The notes beneath the pieces are model-generated. The model was not told where the DNA came from. It saw nothing but the letters and a program-made list of their open reading frames with translations, and did not search any database. A stretch of DNA of 37,619 nt, from NCBI RefSeq assembly GCF_001083785.1, contig NZ_LAVL01000079.1, forward strand, positions 1-37,619, given 5' to 3'. This DNA comes from Nonomuraea sp. SBT364 (GTDB lineage: Bacteria; Actinomycetota; Actinomycetes; Streptosporangiales; Streptosporangiaceae). Shown piece after piece: positions 31,457 through 37,619 of the stretch. The position numbers and the translations under genes are program-made. How positions within the stretch are numbered: position 1 is the first letter of the stretch; every line of letters starts with the position of its first letter.

Positions 31457-31470
31457 ACAAGGAGTGTCTG

Positions 31471-32583
31471 TTGACCAGCACATCGAGCCTGATCTCCACG
31501 CTGCCCGGACGCTCCTACACCGACCCCGAGGTGTTCGCCCGCGAGCAGGCGCTGATCTTCGAATCGCTCTGGTTCTGCGCGGTCAGATCCGGCGATCTCG
31601 CCAGGCCGGGCGCGTTCCGAACCGTCCAGGCGGGGCGGGAGAACGTGATCGTGGTGCGCGGCCGCGACGGCTGCCTGCGGGCCTTCCTCAACGTCTGCCG
31701 GCACCGCGGCGCGCGGCTGTGCCTGGAGGAGGAAGGCGAGGTCAGGCGCACGATCCGGTGCGCCTACCACGCCTGGTCCTACGACCTGGACGGCACGCTC
31801 GCGGCCGCGCCCAACCTGGCCAGGATGCCGGACGTCGACCGGGTCGCCTACGGGCTGGTCCCGGTGGCGCTGCGCGAATGGCTCGGGTACGCGTGGATCT
31901 GCCTGGCCGACGAGCCGCCCCCGTTCGAGGAGAGCGTGACGCACGCCGCCACCGAACGGCTCGGCGACCCGGCCGCCATCGAGCGCTACCACGCCGACAC
32001 GCTCGCCGTCGGCCGCCGCGTCCGCTACGACGTGCGCGCCAACTGGAAGCTCATCGTCGAGAACTTCATGGAGTGCTACCACTGCGCGACCATCCACCCC
32101 GAGCTCACGGCGGTGCTGCCCGAGTTCGCCGGAGGGTACGCGGCGCAGTACTACGTCGGGCACGGCGCCGAGTTCGCGCAGCGCGCCGAGGGGTTCACCG
32201 TCGACGGCGGGGCGGGGTTCGGCAAACTGCCCGACGTCGCCCCCGAGCAGGACCGGCGCTACTACGCGATCACCGTCAAGCCGCAGGTGTTCGTCAACCT
32301 GGTGCCCGACCACGTGATCGTGCACCGGATGTTCCCGCTGGCCGCCGACCGCACGATCGTGGAGTGCGACTGGCTCTACCACCCCGACGTGGTCGCCTCG
32401 GGGGCCGACGTGTCACGCTCCGCCGAGCTCTTCCACCGGGTCAACGAACAGGACTTCGACGCCTGCGAGCGGACGCAGCTCGGCATGTCGTCGCGCGCCT
32501 ACACCAAGGGCGGCGTGCTGGTGCCCAGCGAGCACCACATCTCCGCCTTTCACGACTGGGTGAACCAGCGCTTGCGCGGATAG
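31471..32583 (+). CDS. Rieske [2Fe-2S] oxygenase alpha subunit, quaternary-amine-oxygenase-like
   Basis: A 370-residue protein. Rieske centre: C76-R-H78 and C97-A-Y-H100 (VCRHRG, RCAYHAW). Mononuclear iron site: NWKLIVENFMECYHCATIHPE gives His204 and His209, with Asp330 (QDFDACERTQ) as third ligand. The residue that bridges the two iron centres is normally Asp in D-x-Y-H; here it is Glu201 (E-C-Y-H), as in carnitine (CntA) and choline monooxygenases, so the substrate may be a quaternary amine such as glycine betaine or carnitine (inference). TTG 31471 has AAGGAG 6-7 bases upstream. No reductase gene is nearby, so electrons must come from elsewhere. Convergent overlap of 34 bases with the DUF1707 gene. 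Confidence 0.9.
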   Translation: MTSTSSLISTLPGRSYTDPEVFAREQALIFESLWFCAVRSGDLARPGAFRTVQAGRENVIVVRGRDGCLRAFLNVCRHRGARLCLEEEGEVRRTIRCAYHAWSYDLDGTLAAAPNLARMPDVDRVAYGLVPVALREWLGYAWICLADEPPPFEESVTHAATERLGDPAAIERYHADTLAVGRRVRYDVRANWKLIVENFMECYHCATIHPELTAVLPEFAGGYAAQYYVGHGAEFAQRAEGFTVDGGAGFGKLPDVAPEQDRRYYAITVKPQVFVNLVPDHVIVHRMFPLAADRTIVECDWLYHPDVVASGADVSRSAELFHRVNEQDFDACERTQLGMSSRAYTKGGVLVPSEHHISAFHDWVNQRLRG

Positions 32584-33107
32584 CGGACCGTCAGCTGGCC
32601 GTACTTGCTCTCGCCCGTCACCACCACGTGCAACGTGCCCGGCCGCCGGCGCCCGGGCACGTCGGCGGTGGACGTGCTGCCGTACGTGGCGCGGAACCCG
32701 TCGACGTTGGCCGATGCGCCCGGCGGCAGCACGATCTTGGCGGAGCCGTACTTGAGGTCGAGCTCGACCTCGATCACCGGATGCGCCACGACCGCCTCGC
32801 TGAAGTCGAGATGGGCGCCGCCGTGCTTGGAGACGACCCGCAGCCGCCGCGGCACCGCCCAGTCGCCGGTGCGCTTGAGCTGGTCGTGCTTGGTCTCCAG
32901 CACGACCACGTCGTCGACCGGGGGCGCGTCGGCGGGCAGGTCCTCGACGATCTTGATCAGGTCGCCGTGCAGCTTGGCGCTCAGCGCCAGTTCGAGCCGG
33001 TCCTCCAGTTCGAGCTGGTCCAGGCGGCCCTCGGTGAAGGCGCGCTGCAACTGCTGGGTGATGCGTTCCCGATCCGCGTCGGACGCGCGGATCTGCATTT
33101 CCGACAT
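32550..33107 (-). CDS. DUF1707 domain-containing protein
   Basis: A 185-residue protein. Residues 5-50 match DUF1707 (IRASDADRERITQQLQRAFTEGRLDQLELEDRLELAL), a short helical, SHOCT-like domain. The remainder is beta-rich (HLDFSEAVVAHPVIEVELDLKYGSAKIVLPPGASAN, STSTADVPG, TLHVVVTGESKYGQLTVRYP), similar to the cell-wall-active-antibiotic-response LiaF C-terminal region seen in other DUF1707 proteins. No membrane segment. ATG 33105-33107 lies six bases after a -10 TATGCT, so it is probably leaderless; no Shine-Dalgarno is visible. The role may be in envelope stress, from domain analogy. Confidence 0.8.
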   Translation of the reverse strand: MSEMQIRASDADRERITQQLQRAFTEGRLDQLELEDRLELALSAKLHGDLIKIVEDLPADAPPVDDVVVLETKHDQLKRTGDWAVPRRLRVVSKHGGAHLDFSEAVVAHPVIEVELDLKYGSAKIVLPPGASANVDGFRATYGSTSTADVPGRRRPGTLHVVVTGESKYGQLTVRYPRKRWFTQS

Positions 33108-33113
33108 GATTTG

Positions 33114-33119
33114 AGCATA
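33114..33119 (-). promoter_or_regulatory. -10 element for a leaderless DUF1707 transcript
   Basis: TATGCT on the minus strand followed by CAAATC and then ATG 33107. Spacing fits initiation at the start codon. No clear -35 was found. Confidence 0.45.
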
Positions 33120-33288
33120 GGGTCGCATCGGTCAGAACGGGAGCGGACGGCCTGCGGGGGTACGCAGATCGAGGGGGAGCGGGCGGCGAGGGGGCCGGGG
33201 CCGCTGTACGATCTGAAGTCTCTTCACACTGAATAGCTACCCAACAGTCGGCCTTGATGACACCAACGACAGGTAGCGTGGAAAGGCG

Positions 33289-34224
33289 ATGTTGGCAGAT
33301 CCGTTCGTGCACCCGGCACTCTTCTACAGAGGCGACCGGGAATACGCGGCTGCCACGACCGCATTCATCCGCGAGGGCCTCTCGGCCGGGGAGCCCGTGG
33401 CCGTCTCCGTTCCACGGCGCAACCTGGAGCTGATCGAGCACACGCTGGGCGCCGACGCCGCGCGCGTGCTGATGCTCGACATGACCCGGGAAGGGCGCAA
33501 CCCGGGCCGGATCATCCCGGGGGTGCTGCGCGACTTCGCCGACCGGCATCCCGACGAGCACGTGCGGATCATCGGCGAGCCGATCTGGCCGGGCCGCAGC
33601 GCGACCGAATACCCCGCGTGCGCCCAGCACGAGGCGCTGATCAACTACGCGTTCCGGGGCAGGCGGGTGACCATTTTGTGCCCGTACGACCTCGACGGGC
33701 TCGACGCCGAGGTCATCCGCGAGGCGTGGCTCACCCACCCCGTGCTGCGTGACGGGGCGGGCGAGCGGGTCAGCGACCTGTACGCGCCGCAGGCGGTCGT
33801 CGACGGGCACAACCGGCCGCTCGACGAGCCCGGCGACCACGTCGCGCTCCGCTTCGACCGGCGCAACCTGGCGGCGGCCCGCCTGCTCGCCGGTGAGGTG
33901 GGCGCCGAGGTGGGCTTCGCCGACGCGCGGCTCGACGACATCCGGCTGGTCGTCGCCGAGCTCAGCGCCAACAGCCTCGACCACGGCGGCGGCTCCGGCC
34001 TGATCCGCGTGTGGCGCGCCGACGACCGGCTGGTCTGCGAGGTGAGCGACACCGGGCACATCACCGACCCGCTGGCCGGGCGCTCGCCCGTCGATCCGCG
34101 CGTGCCCGGGTCGCGCGGGCTGCTCATCGTCAACCTGCTGAGCGACCTGGTGCGGGTGCACACCCGGGCGGGCGCCACGACCATCCGGGCCTACTTCGAC
34201 CTGCCCGGTCACGCCTCCAGGTAG
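33289..34224 (+). CDS. MEDS sensory domain plus HATPase_c (anti-sigma/SpoIIAB-type) protein
   Basis: A 311-residue protein. Residues 1-165 match the MEDS (DcmR-type) sensory domain: HPALFYRGDREY, PVAVSVPRRN, IIGEPIWPGRSATEYPACAQHEALINYAF. Residues about 185-311 are a GHKL ATPase: N-box VVAELSANSLDHG (Glu224, Asn228, Asp231), G1 box SDTGHI (Asp254), G2 GSRGLLIV. There is no phospho-acceptor His and no membrane segment, so it probably works like the serine-kinase anti-sigma factors (RsbW-like) or related partner-switching proteins. Cys111 is positioned in the MEDS motif. ATG 33289 follows GGAAAGG closely. It converges on the aldo-keto reductase gene with a 16-base overlap. Confidence 0.83.
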   Translation: MLADPFVHPALFYRGDREYAAATTAFIREGLSAGEPVAVSVPRRNLELIEHTLGADAARVLMLDMTREGRNPGRIIPGVLRDFADRHPDEHVRIIGEPIWPGRSATEYPACAQHEALINYAFRGRRVTILCPYDLDGLDAEVIREAWLTHPVLRDGAGERVSDLYAPQAVVDGHNRPLDEPGDHVALRFDRRNLAAARLLAGEVGAEVGFADARLDDIRLVVAELSANSLDHGGGSGLIRVWRADDRLVCEVSDTGHITDPLAGRSPVDPRVPGSRGLLIVNLLSDLVRVHTRAGATTIRAYFDLPGHASR

Positions 34225-35183
34225 GTCATGTCGGCGTAGCGGTCGCCGCGCACGGCGTCGGCGGGCACGGCCCGCTCCAGCGCGGCGAGCTGCTCGCCGG
34301 TCAGCTCGATGGCCGCGGCCGCCGCGTTCTCCTCCAGGTAGCGCAGCCGCTTGGTGCCCGGGATCGGCACCACGTCCTGCCCTTGGGCGAGCACCCAGGC
34401 CAGGGCGAGTTGCGCCGTAGTCACCCCGGCCGCCTCGGCGATCTTGGTGACCTCGGCCACCATGGTGGCGTTGTGCGCGGCGTTCTGTCCCGTGTTGCGC
34501 GGCATCCACTTGCGGAAGTCGTCGTCGGGCAGCTCGTCCGCCGGCGGCAAGGTGCCGGTGAGGAAGCCGCGGCTGATCGGGGAGTAGGCCACCAGCGCCA
34601 CGCCCAGCTCGCGGGCCGCCGGCAGGATCTCCCTCTCCAGGCCGCGGGTGAACAGCGAGTATTCGCTCTGCAGCGCCGCGATCGGGTGCACGGCCGCCGC
34701 CTCGCGCAGCGTCCGCGCGTTCACCTCCGACAGCCCGAGGTGACGCACCTTGCCCTGCGCCACCAGGTCGGCCATCGCGCCGACCGAGTCCTCGACGGGC
34801 ACGTCGGGGTTGCGGCGGTGCATGTAGTAGAGATCGATGTGGTCGACGCCGAGACGGCGCAGCGAGGCGTCGCAGGCCGCGCGGATGTAGTCGGGGCTGT
34901 TCTCGATCGTCCGGCCGCCTCCGGCGCGGTTCACGCCGAACTTCGTGGCGAGCACGACCTCGTCCCGGCGGCCCTTGATGGCCCGGCCGACCAGTTCCTC
35001 GTTGTGCCCGCTGCCGTACATGTCGGCGGTGTCGAGAAAATTCATGCCAAGGTCGAGGGCGCGGTGAATGACGGAGATGGACTCCGTCTCGTCGCCCTTG
35101 CCGTAGAACTCCGACATCCCCATGCAGCCCAGCCCGAGAGCCGAGACCTGAGGGCCGCCGGTGCCGAGTGTGCGCTTGTTCAT
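34209..35183 (-). CDS. Aldo/keto reductase
   Basis: A 324-residue (beta/alpha)8 NADPH-dependent reductase. The catalytic tetrad is visible: Asp51 and Tyr56 in NFLDTADMYG, Lys81 in LATKFG, His122 in LYYMHRRNP. Also visible are the cofactor motif IPGTKRLRYLEENAAA and the typical YSPISRGFLTG. It reduces aldehydes and ketones, often in detoxification. ATG 35181-35183 has GGGGA 5 bases upstream and overlaps the TGA of the MerR gene as ATGA, so the two are co-translated. The MerR protein presumably controls it. Confidence 0.92.
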   Translation of the reverse strand: MNKRTLGTGGPQVSALGLGCMGMSEFYGKGDETESISVIHRALDLGMNFLDTADMYGSGHNEELVGRAIKGRRDEVVLATKFGVNRAGGGRTIENSPDYIRAACDASLRRLGVDHIDLYYMHRRNPDVPVEDSVGAMADLVAQGKVRHLGLSEVNARTLREAAAVHPIAALQSEYSLFTRGLEREILPAARELGVALVAYSPISRGFLTGTLPPADELPDDDFRKWMPRNTGQNAAHNATMVAEVTKIAEAAGVTTAQLALAWVLAQGQDVVPIPGTKRLRYLEENAAAAAIELTGEQLAALERAVPADAVRGDRYADMTYLEA

Positions 35184-35530
35184 TCTTGTCCCCTGTACAT
35201 GTCGATCTTGTAGTCCAGGGCCAGCAGGTCCTGGGAGAGCTCGGCGATCCTGGCCCTGACCCGCGCGCGGTGCCGCTCCAGCATGGCCCGCCGTTCCCCG
35301 ATCGTCTCCGGGCCCCTCCGGAGCAGCTCGGTGTAACGGCACATGTCCGCGACGGGCATGCCGGTGGTGCGCAGCTTGGTCAGGAACGCCAGCCACTCCA
35401 GATCCTGCTCGGCGTAGTCGCGGTGCCCGCTGGCGTTGCGGCCGACCGAGTGGATGAGCCCGATGCGCTCGTAGTAGCGCAGCGTGTGAGCGCTCAGGCC
35501 CGACCGTTGCGCGGCCTCCTGGATCGTCAT
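35180..35530 (-). CDS. MerR family transcriptional regulator
   Basis: A 116-residue regulator: winged helix-turn-helix MTIQEAAQRSGLSAHTLRYYERIGLIHSVGRNASGHRDY, second helix pair LEWLAFLTKLRTTGMPVADMCRY, then a dimerisation helix (RRAMLERHRARVRARIAELSQDLLALDYKIDMYRG). No C-terminal cysteine pair, so it is not a metal sensor; this subgroup typically responds to aldehydes or other electrophiles and controls reductases. ATG 35528-35530 with TGGAG close upstream. The MerR-type promoter lies immediately upstream, and the aldo-keto reductase follows with an ATGA overlap. Confidence 0.9.
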   Translation of the reverse strand: MTIQEAAQRSGLSAHTLRYYERIGLIHSVGRNASGHRDYAEQDLEWLAFLTKLRTTGMPVADMCRYTELLRRGPETIGERRAMLERHRARVRARIAELSQDLLALDYKIDMYRGQE

Positions 35531-35536
35531 GTCTCC

Positions 35537-35567
35537 AGAGTTCCCCTTAGAGTGCGCTCGAAGTCAA
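35537..35567 (-). promoter_or_regulatory. MerR-type promoter/operator
   Basis: On the minus strand, -35 TTGACT (35562-35567), a 19-base spacer, and -10 AACTCT (35537-35542). Inside the spacer, CTTCGAG and CTCTAAG form a dyad with one mismatch. The overlong 19-base spacing with a dyad inside is typical of promoters that MerR proteins untwist on activation. Confidence 0.62.
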
Positions 35568-35732
35568 ATCCCTACCCTCCCTGAGGGGGGAAGCCCTACC
35601 AAGGACGGTATCCGCGCAGGTCATCGCGACCCTGACGGGGGTATTAGGTCCGAAGTAGTAGGGGATTCCTCAGGGCCCGCCGGGGGCGATCTCCGATACT
35701 CCTCAAGGCCGGATTCCGCGACTTTTAAGTGC

Positions 35733-36347
35733 ATGAGGGGATTGCTTGTCAGCGGATTCACGGCCATCGGCACCGGCGCCGGCACCATGTTCGCCCTGCA
35801 CACCGAGGCGGGGCTGGACCCGATGCACACGGTGATCAGCGAGTACGCCTTCCAGGCGGCCGGCTGGTTGCTGCCGCTGTCGCTGACGCTGTTCGCGATG
35901 GGCTCGACGCTGATCGCCGAGGCCATGCGCCGGGCCGGGGCGGGCCACCGGGTCGTCGCGCTGCTGCTGGTGTGGGGCGCGAGCATGTTCCTCATCGGCG
36001 CGTTCCCCACCGACCCGCCCGGCGTCCCGCTGTCGCTGTCGGGTGGCATCCACCGCTACGCAGCCTTCGTCGCCTTCCTGGTGATGCCCGCGGCCGGGCT
36101 GCTGCTGGCCAGGGGGCGCATCCGCTACGCCCGTGCGGTCCGGGTGCTCAGCATGATCGCGCTGTTCGCCCTGGTCGCCGTCGTGATCCCGTACGTGGTG
36201 CGGATGTTCGGCATCCCGCTGTCCAACGAGGACTTCCCCGCCGGGCTGATCCAGCGCGTCGTGGTCGCCACCGAGCTCGGCATCCTGGCCCTGGCCGGTC
36301 TGTCGATGCTCAGCCCCGCCGCCCGCCGCGTGCCCGCCCTGGCCTGA
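35733..36347 (+). CDS. DUF998 family membrane protein
   Basis: A 204-residue protein with about six membrane segments and the DUF998 pattern: HTVISEYAFQAAGWLLPLSLTLFA, WGASMFLIGAFPTDP (conserved FPTDP), and GGIHRYAAFVAF (conserved H). Function unknown. ATG 35733 has no clear ribosome site, and no good leaderless -10 is seen either. A hairpin follows 22 bases after the stop. The 200-base stretch before it (between the MerR gene and this one) holds the short hairpin CCCTC-cct-GAGGG but no gene. Confidence 0.78.
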   Translation: MRGLLVSGFTAIGTGAGTMFALHTEAGLDPMHTVISEYAFQAAGWLLPLSLTLFAMGSTLIAEAMRRAGAGHRVVALLLVWGASMFLIGAFPTDPPGVPLSLSGGIHRYAAFVAFLVMPAAGLLLARGRIRYARAVRVLSMIALFALVAVVIPYVVRMFGIPLSNEDFPAGLIQRVVVATELGILALAGLSMLSPAARRVPALA

Positions 36348-36368
36348 CCTCCCGTACCAGGAGTGAAC

Positions 36369-36395
36369 GGCTCCCCTTCGGTAAGAGGGGGAGCC
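36369..36395 (+). terminator. Hairpin between DUF998 and universal stress gene
   Basis: Perfect 8-base arms GGCTCCCC/GGGGAGCC with an 11-base loop. No T-run follows, so it is either a weak intrinsic terminator for DUF998 or an mRNA-stabilising end. Confidence 0.5.
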
Positions 36396-36421
36396 TGACA
36401 CTTGGTATGGAGGTAACCGGC

Positions 36422-36880
36422 ATGACCATCCTGATCGCCTACGACGGCTCCGACGACTCCAAGGCCGCCATCGCGTTCGCCGGCAAGATGTTCCCCGGCC
36501 GGCACGCGGTGGTGCTGACCGTGTGGGAGCGGCTGGCGATGACCTCCGCCCGGGCGTCCGCCGGGCTCATCATGACGATCGACAACTCCGCCGCCGAGGA
36601 CGAGGCCATCGGCAAGGCCATGCGCGAGCTCGCCGAGCACGGCGCCTCCCTCGCCACCGAAGCCGGTCTGGACGCCACCCCCCGTTGCTCGTCCGACGCG
36701 GTGGCCGTCTGGGCGACGATCGTGGACACGGCCGACGAACTGGACGTCGAGCTCATCGTCACCGGGACCCGGGGGCTCGGCGGGGTCCGCTCGATCCTGC
36801 TGGGCAGCACTTCCGACCGGGTCCTGCACCACTCCCGGCGTCCCGTCCTCGTCGTCCCCGGCCCGGAGTCCGGGGCCTGA
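36422..36880 (+). CDS. Universal stress protein (UspA family, single domain)
   Basis: A 152-residue protein with the UspA fold. Nucleotide binding: ILIAYDGSDDSKAAI at the start, and the ATP motif G-x2-G-x9-G-S/T is present as GTRG then LGGVRSILL then GS, so it should bind ATP. C-terminal strand PVLVVPGP. It acts in the cytoplasm under stress; its target is unknown. ATG 36422 with GGAGG 8 bases upstream. The APC permease lies downstream after a strong terminator. Confidence 0.9.
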   Translation: MTILIAYDGSDDSKAAIAFAGKMFPGRHAVVLTVWERLAMTSARASAGLIMTIDNSAAEDEAIGKAMRELAEHGASLATEAGLDATPRCSSDAVAVWATIVDTADELDVELIVTGTRGLGGVRSILLGSTSDRVLHHSRRPVLVVPGPESGA

Positions 36881-36885
36881 ACCGT

Positions 36886-36927
36886 CCCCGGAGCCCGTCA
36901 ACGCCCACACCCGGCGGGGCTCCGGGG
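36886..36927. terminator. Strong hairpin after the universal stress gene
   Basis: Eleven-base perfect arms CCCCGGAGCCC/GGGCTCCGGGG with a 20-base loop, six bases after the stop. It should act as a terminator isolating the permease transcript. No long T-run is present, as is usual for high-GC actinobacteria. Confidence 0.6.
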
Positions 36928-37075
36928 CGCTCTTCTCCGGCACGCGCCGGGCGTTCTCCCGGAGGACCCACGCCGGACGCCGGGCGGTCGTCCGCTCTTT
37001 CCCGGGCGTACCCCGGCGCGACGGGAAAGTGTCGGCCGGATGGTGCAGAGTGGCCTCCGGACATGAGGAGGGCGG

Positions 37076-37619
37076 GTGGCCGGAGGGCTGGCTAGACGGT
37101 TGGGCACCGGCGACGCGGTGGTCGTCGGGCTCAGCGCGATGGTGGGCGCGGGGGTGTTCGCGGCCTTCGCCCCGGCGGCGCAGGCGGCCGGCACGTGGCT
37201 GCTCGCCGCGCTCGGGCTGGCCGGCCTGGTGGCCTACTGCAACGCGACCTCCTCCGCGCGTCTGGCCGCGCTCTACCCCGAGTCCGGCGGCACCTACGTG
37301 TACGGCAGGCGACGCCTCGGCCCGTTCTGGGGCTATCTCGCCGGGTGGGGCTTCACCGTCGGGAAGACGGCGTCCTGCGCGGCCATGGCGCTCACCTTCG
37401 GGGCTTACGTGGCCCCCGGCCTGGCCCGCCCGCTGGCCGTCGGGGCCGTGGTGGTGCTGACCGCGCTCAACCTGTCCGGCGTCCGGCGATCCGCCGCGGC
37501 GGCCCGGATCATGGTGGCGTTCGTCCTCCTGGTGCTGGCCGGAGTGGTGGGCGTGGCCCTCGCGGGCGGCCCCTCCGCCACCCGATCCGCCACGCCCGCC
37601 GCTCCGGCCAGCACCAGGA
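37076..37619 (+). CDS. APC family amino acid/polyamine permease (5' part)
   Basis: The first 181 codons; the gene runs off the right edge. The start is typical of APC transporters: GDAVVVGLSAMVGAGVFAAF (the helix-1 GxG break), then repeated membrane segments, SSARLAALYPESGGTYVYGRR and RLGPFWGYLAGWGFTVGK (conserved loop), six or so helices visible. It should import an amino acid or polyamine by antiport or symport. GTG 37076 has GAGGAGG 4-5 bases upstream. The substrate cannot be told. Confidence 0.85.
   Translation, partial: MAGGLARRLGTGDAVVVGLSAMVGAGVFAAFAPAAQAAGTWLLAALGLAGLVAYCNATSSARLAALYPESGGTYVYGRRRLGPFWGYLAGWGFTVGKTASCAAMALTFGAYVAPGLARPLAVGAVVVLTALNLSGVRRSAAAARIMVAFVLLVLAGVVGVALAGGPSATRSATPAAPASTR

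Noticed and set aside
1..37619. tRNA, rRNA, CRISPR array, insertion sequence, prophage or conjugative element
   Set aside because: None seen: no cloverleaf-like sequence, no regular spacer array, no transposase or integrase motifs, and no direct repeats flanking an island.

Overview
The window is very GC-rich, densely coding DNA with GTG and TTG starts, SARP/AfsR, LacI, MerR and ECF regulators, leaderless-type promoters and DtxR/IdeR-type iron-box chemistry. This is the signature of a filamentous actinomycete. The gene content (ECF sigma factor fused to a zinc finger and membrane anchor, VWA/substrate-binding lipid-surface protein, MEDS-histidine kinase, DUF4184, DUF4235, DUF1707) makes me favour Streptosporangiales such as Nonomuraea, but that is inference. 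I see no tRNA, rRNA, CRISPR array, transposase, integrase or phage gene, and no gene-free stretch longer than about 225 bases. About 41 protein genes are called.

Layout. (1) 1-5768, minus strand: a tightly coupled exopolysaccharide/cell-surface glycan operon (small membrane protein, FemAB/CelD-like acyltransferase, two family 2 glycosyltransferases, NodB-type deacetylase, Wzx/MATE-type flippase, and a gene running off the left edge), with four ATGA/GTGA or 8-base stop-start overlaps. (2) 5994-9355, minus: a surface protein with a substrate-binding domain plus a VWA domain, followed by an ECF sigma factor fused to an anti-sigma-like zinc finger, one membrane span and an exported Ig-like domain. 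(3) 9493-13946: CDF-like membrane protein, DUF4184 protein, TrmH/SpoU methyltransferase, DUF4235 protein, a zinc-peptidase homologue that has lost its catalytic residues, and an exported penicillin-recognising-type serine hydrolase. (4) 13943-18788, minus: a LacI-controlled sugar module (TIM-barrel isomerase/lyase family, two Gfo/Idh/MocA oxidoreductases, ThuA-like protein) that fits oxidation-dependent sugar or glycoside processing. (5) 18824-21104: a 64-residue gene behind a perfect tandem palindrome, a D,D-carboxypeptidase, a DedA protein under a strong iron-box match, and a small exported protein. (6) 21073-29759: a large AfsR-like SARP/ATPase regulator, a UPF0104 flippase-like protein, PIG-L deacetylase, family 4 glycosyltransferase, a leaderless two-gene unit (RHH-like plus SRPBCC-like) with an operator covering the start codon, and a DUF2079 membrane protein. 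(7) 29796-37619: lipoprotein, FAD monooxygenase, Rieske oxygenase with a Glu in the bridging position, DUF1707 protein, MEDS-ATPase, MerR/aldo-keto reductase pair, DUF998 protein, universal stress protein and the start of an APC permease.

How it works together. Much of the window concerns the cell envelope: polymer assembly and modification, carboxypeptidase and serine hydrolase activity on the wall, flippase-like proteins, and envelope sensing by the membrane-tethered sigma factor. The oxidative genes (FAD monooxygenase, Rieske oxygenase, Gfo/Idh proteins, aldo-keto reductase) are accessory catabolism or detoxification units, each with its own local operator-like sequence. Convergent genes repeatedly overlap at their 3' ends, which leaves no room for conventional terminators.
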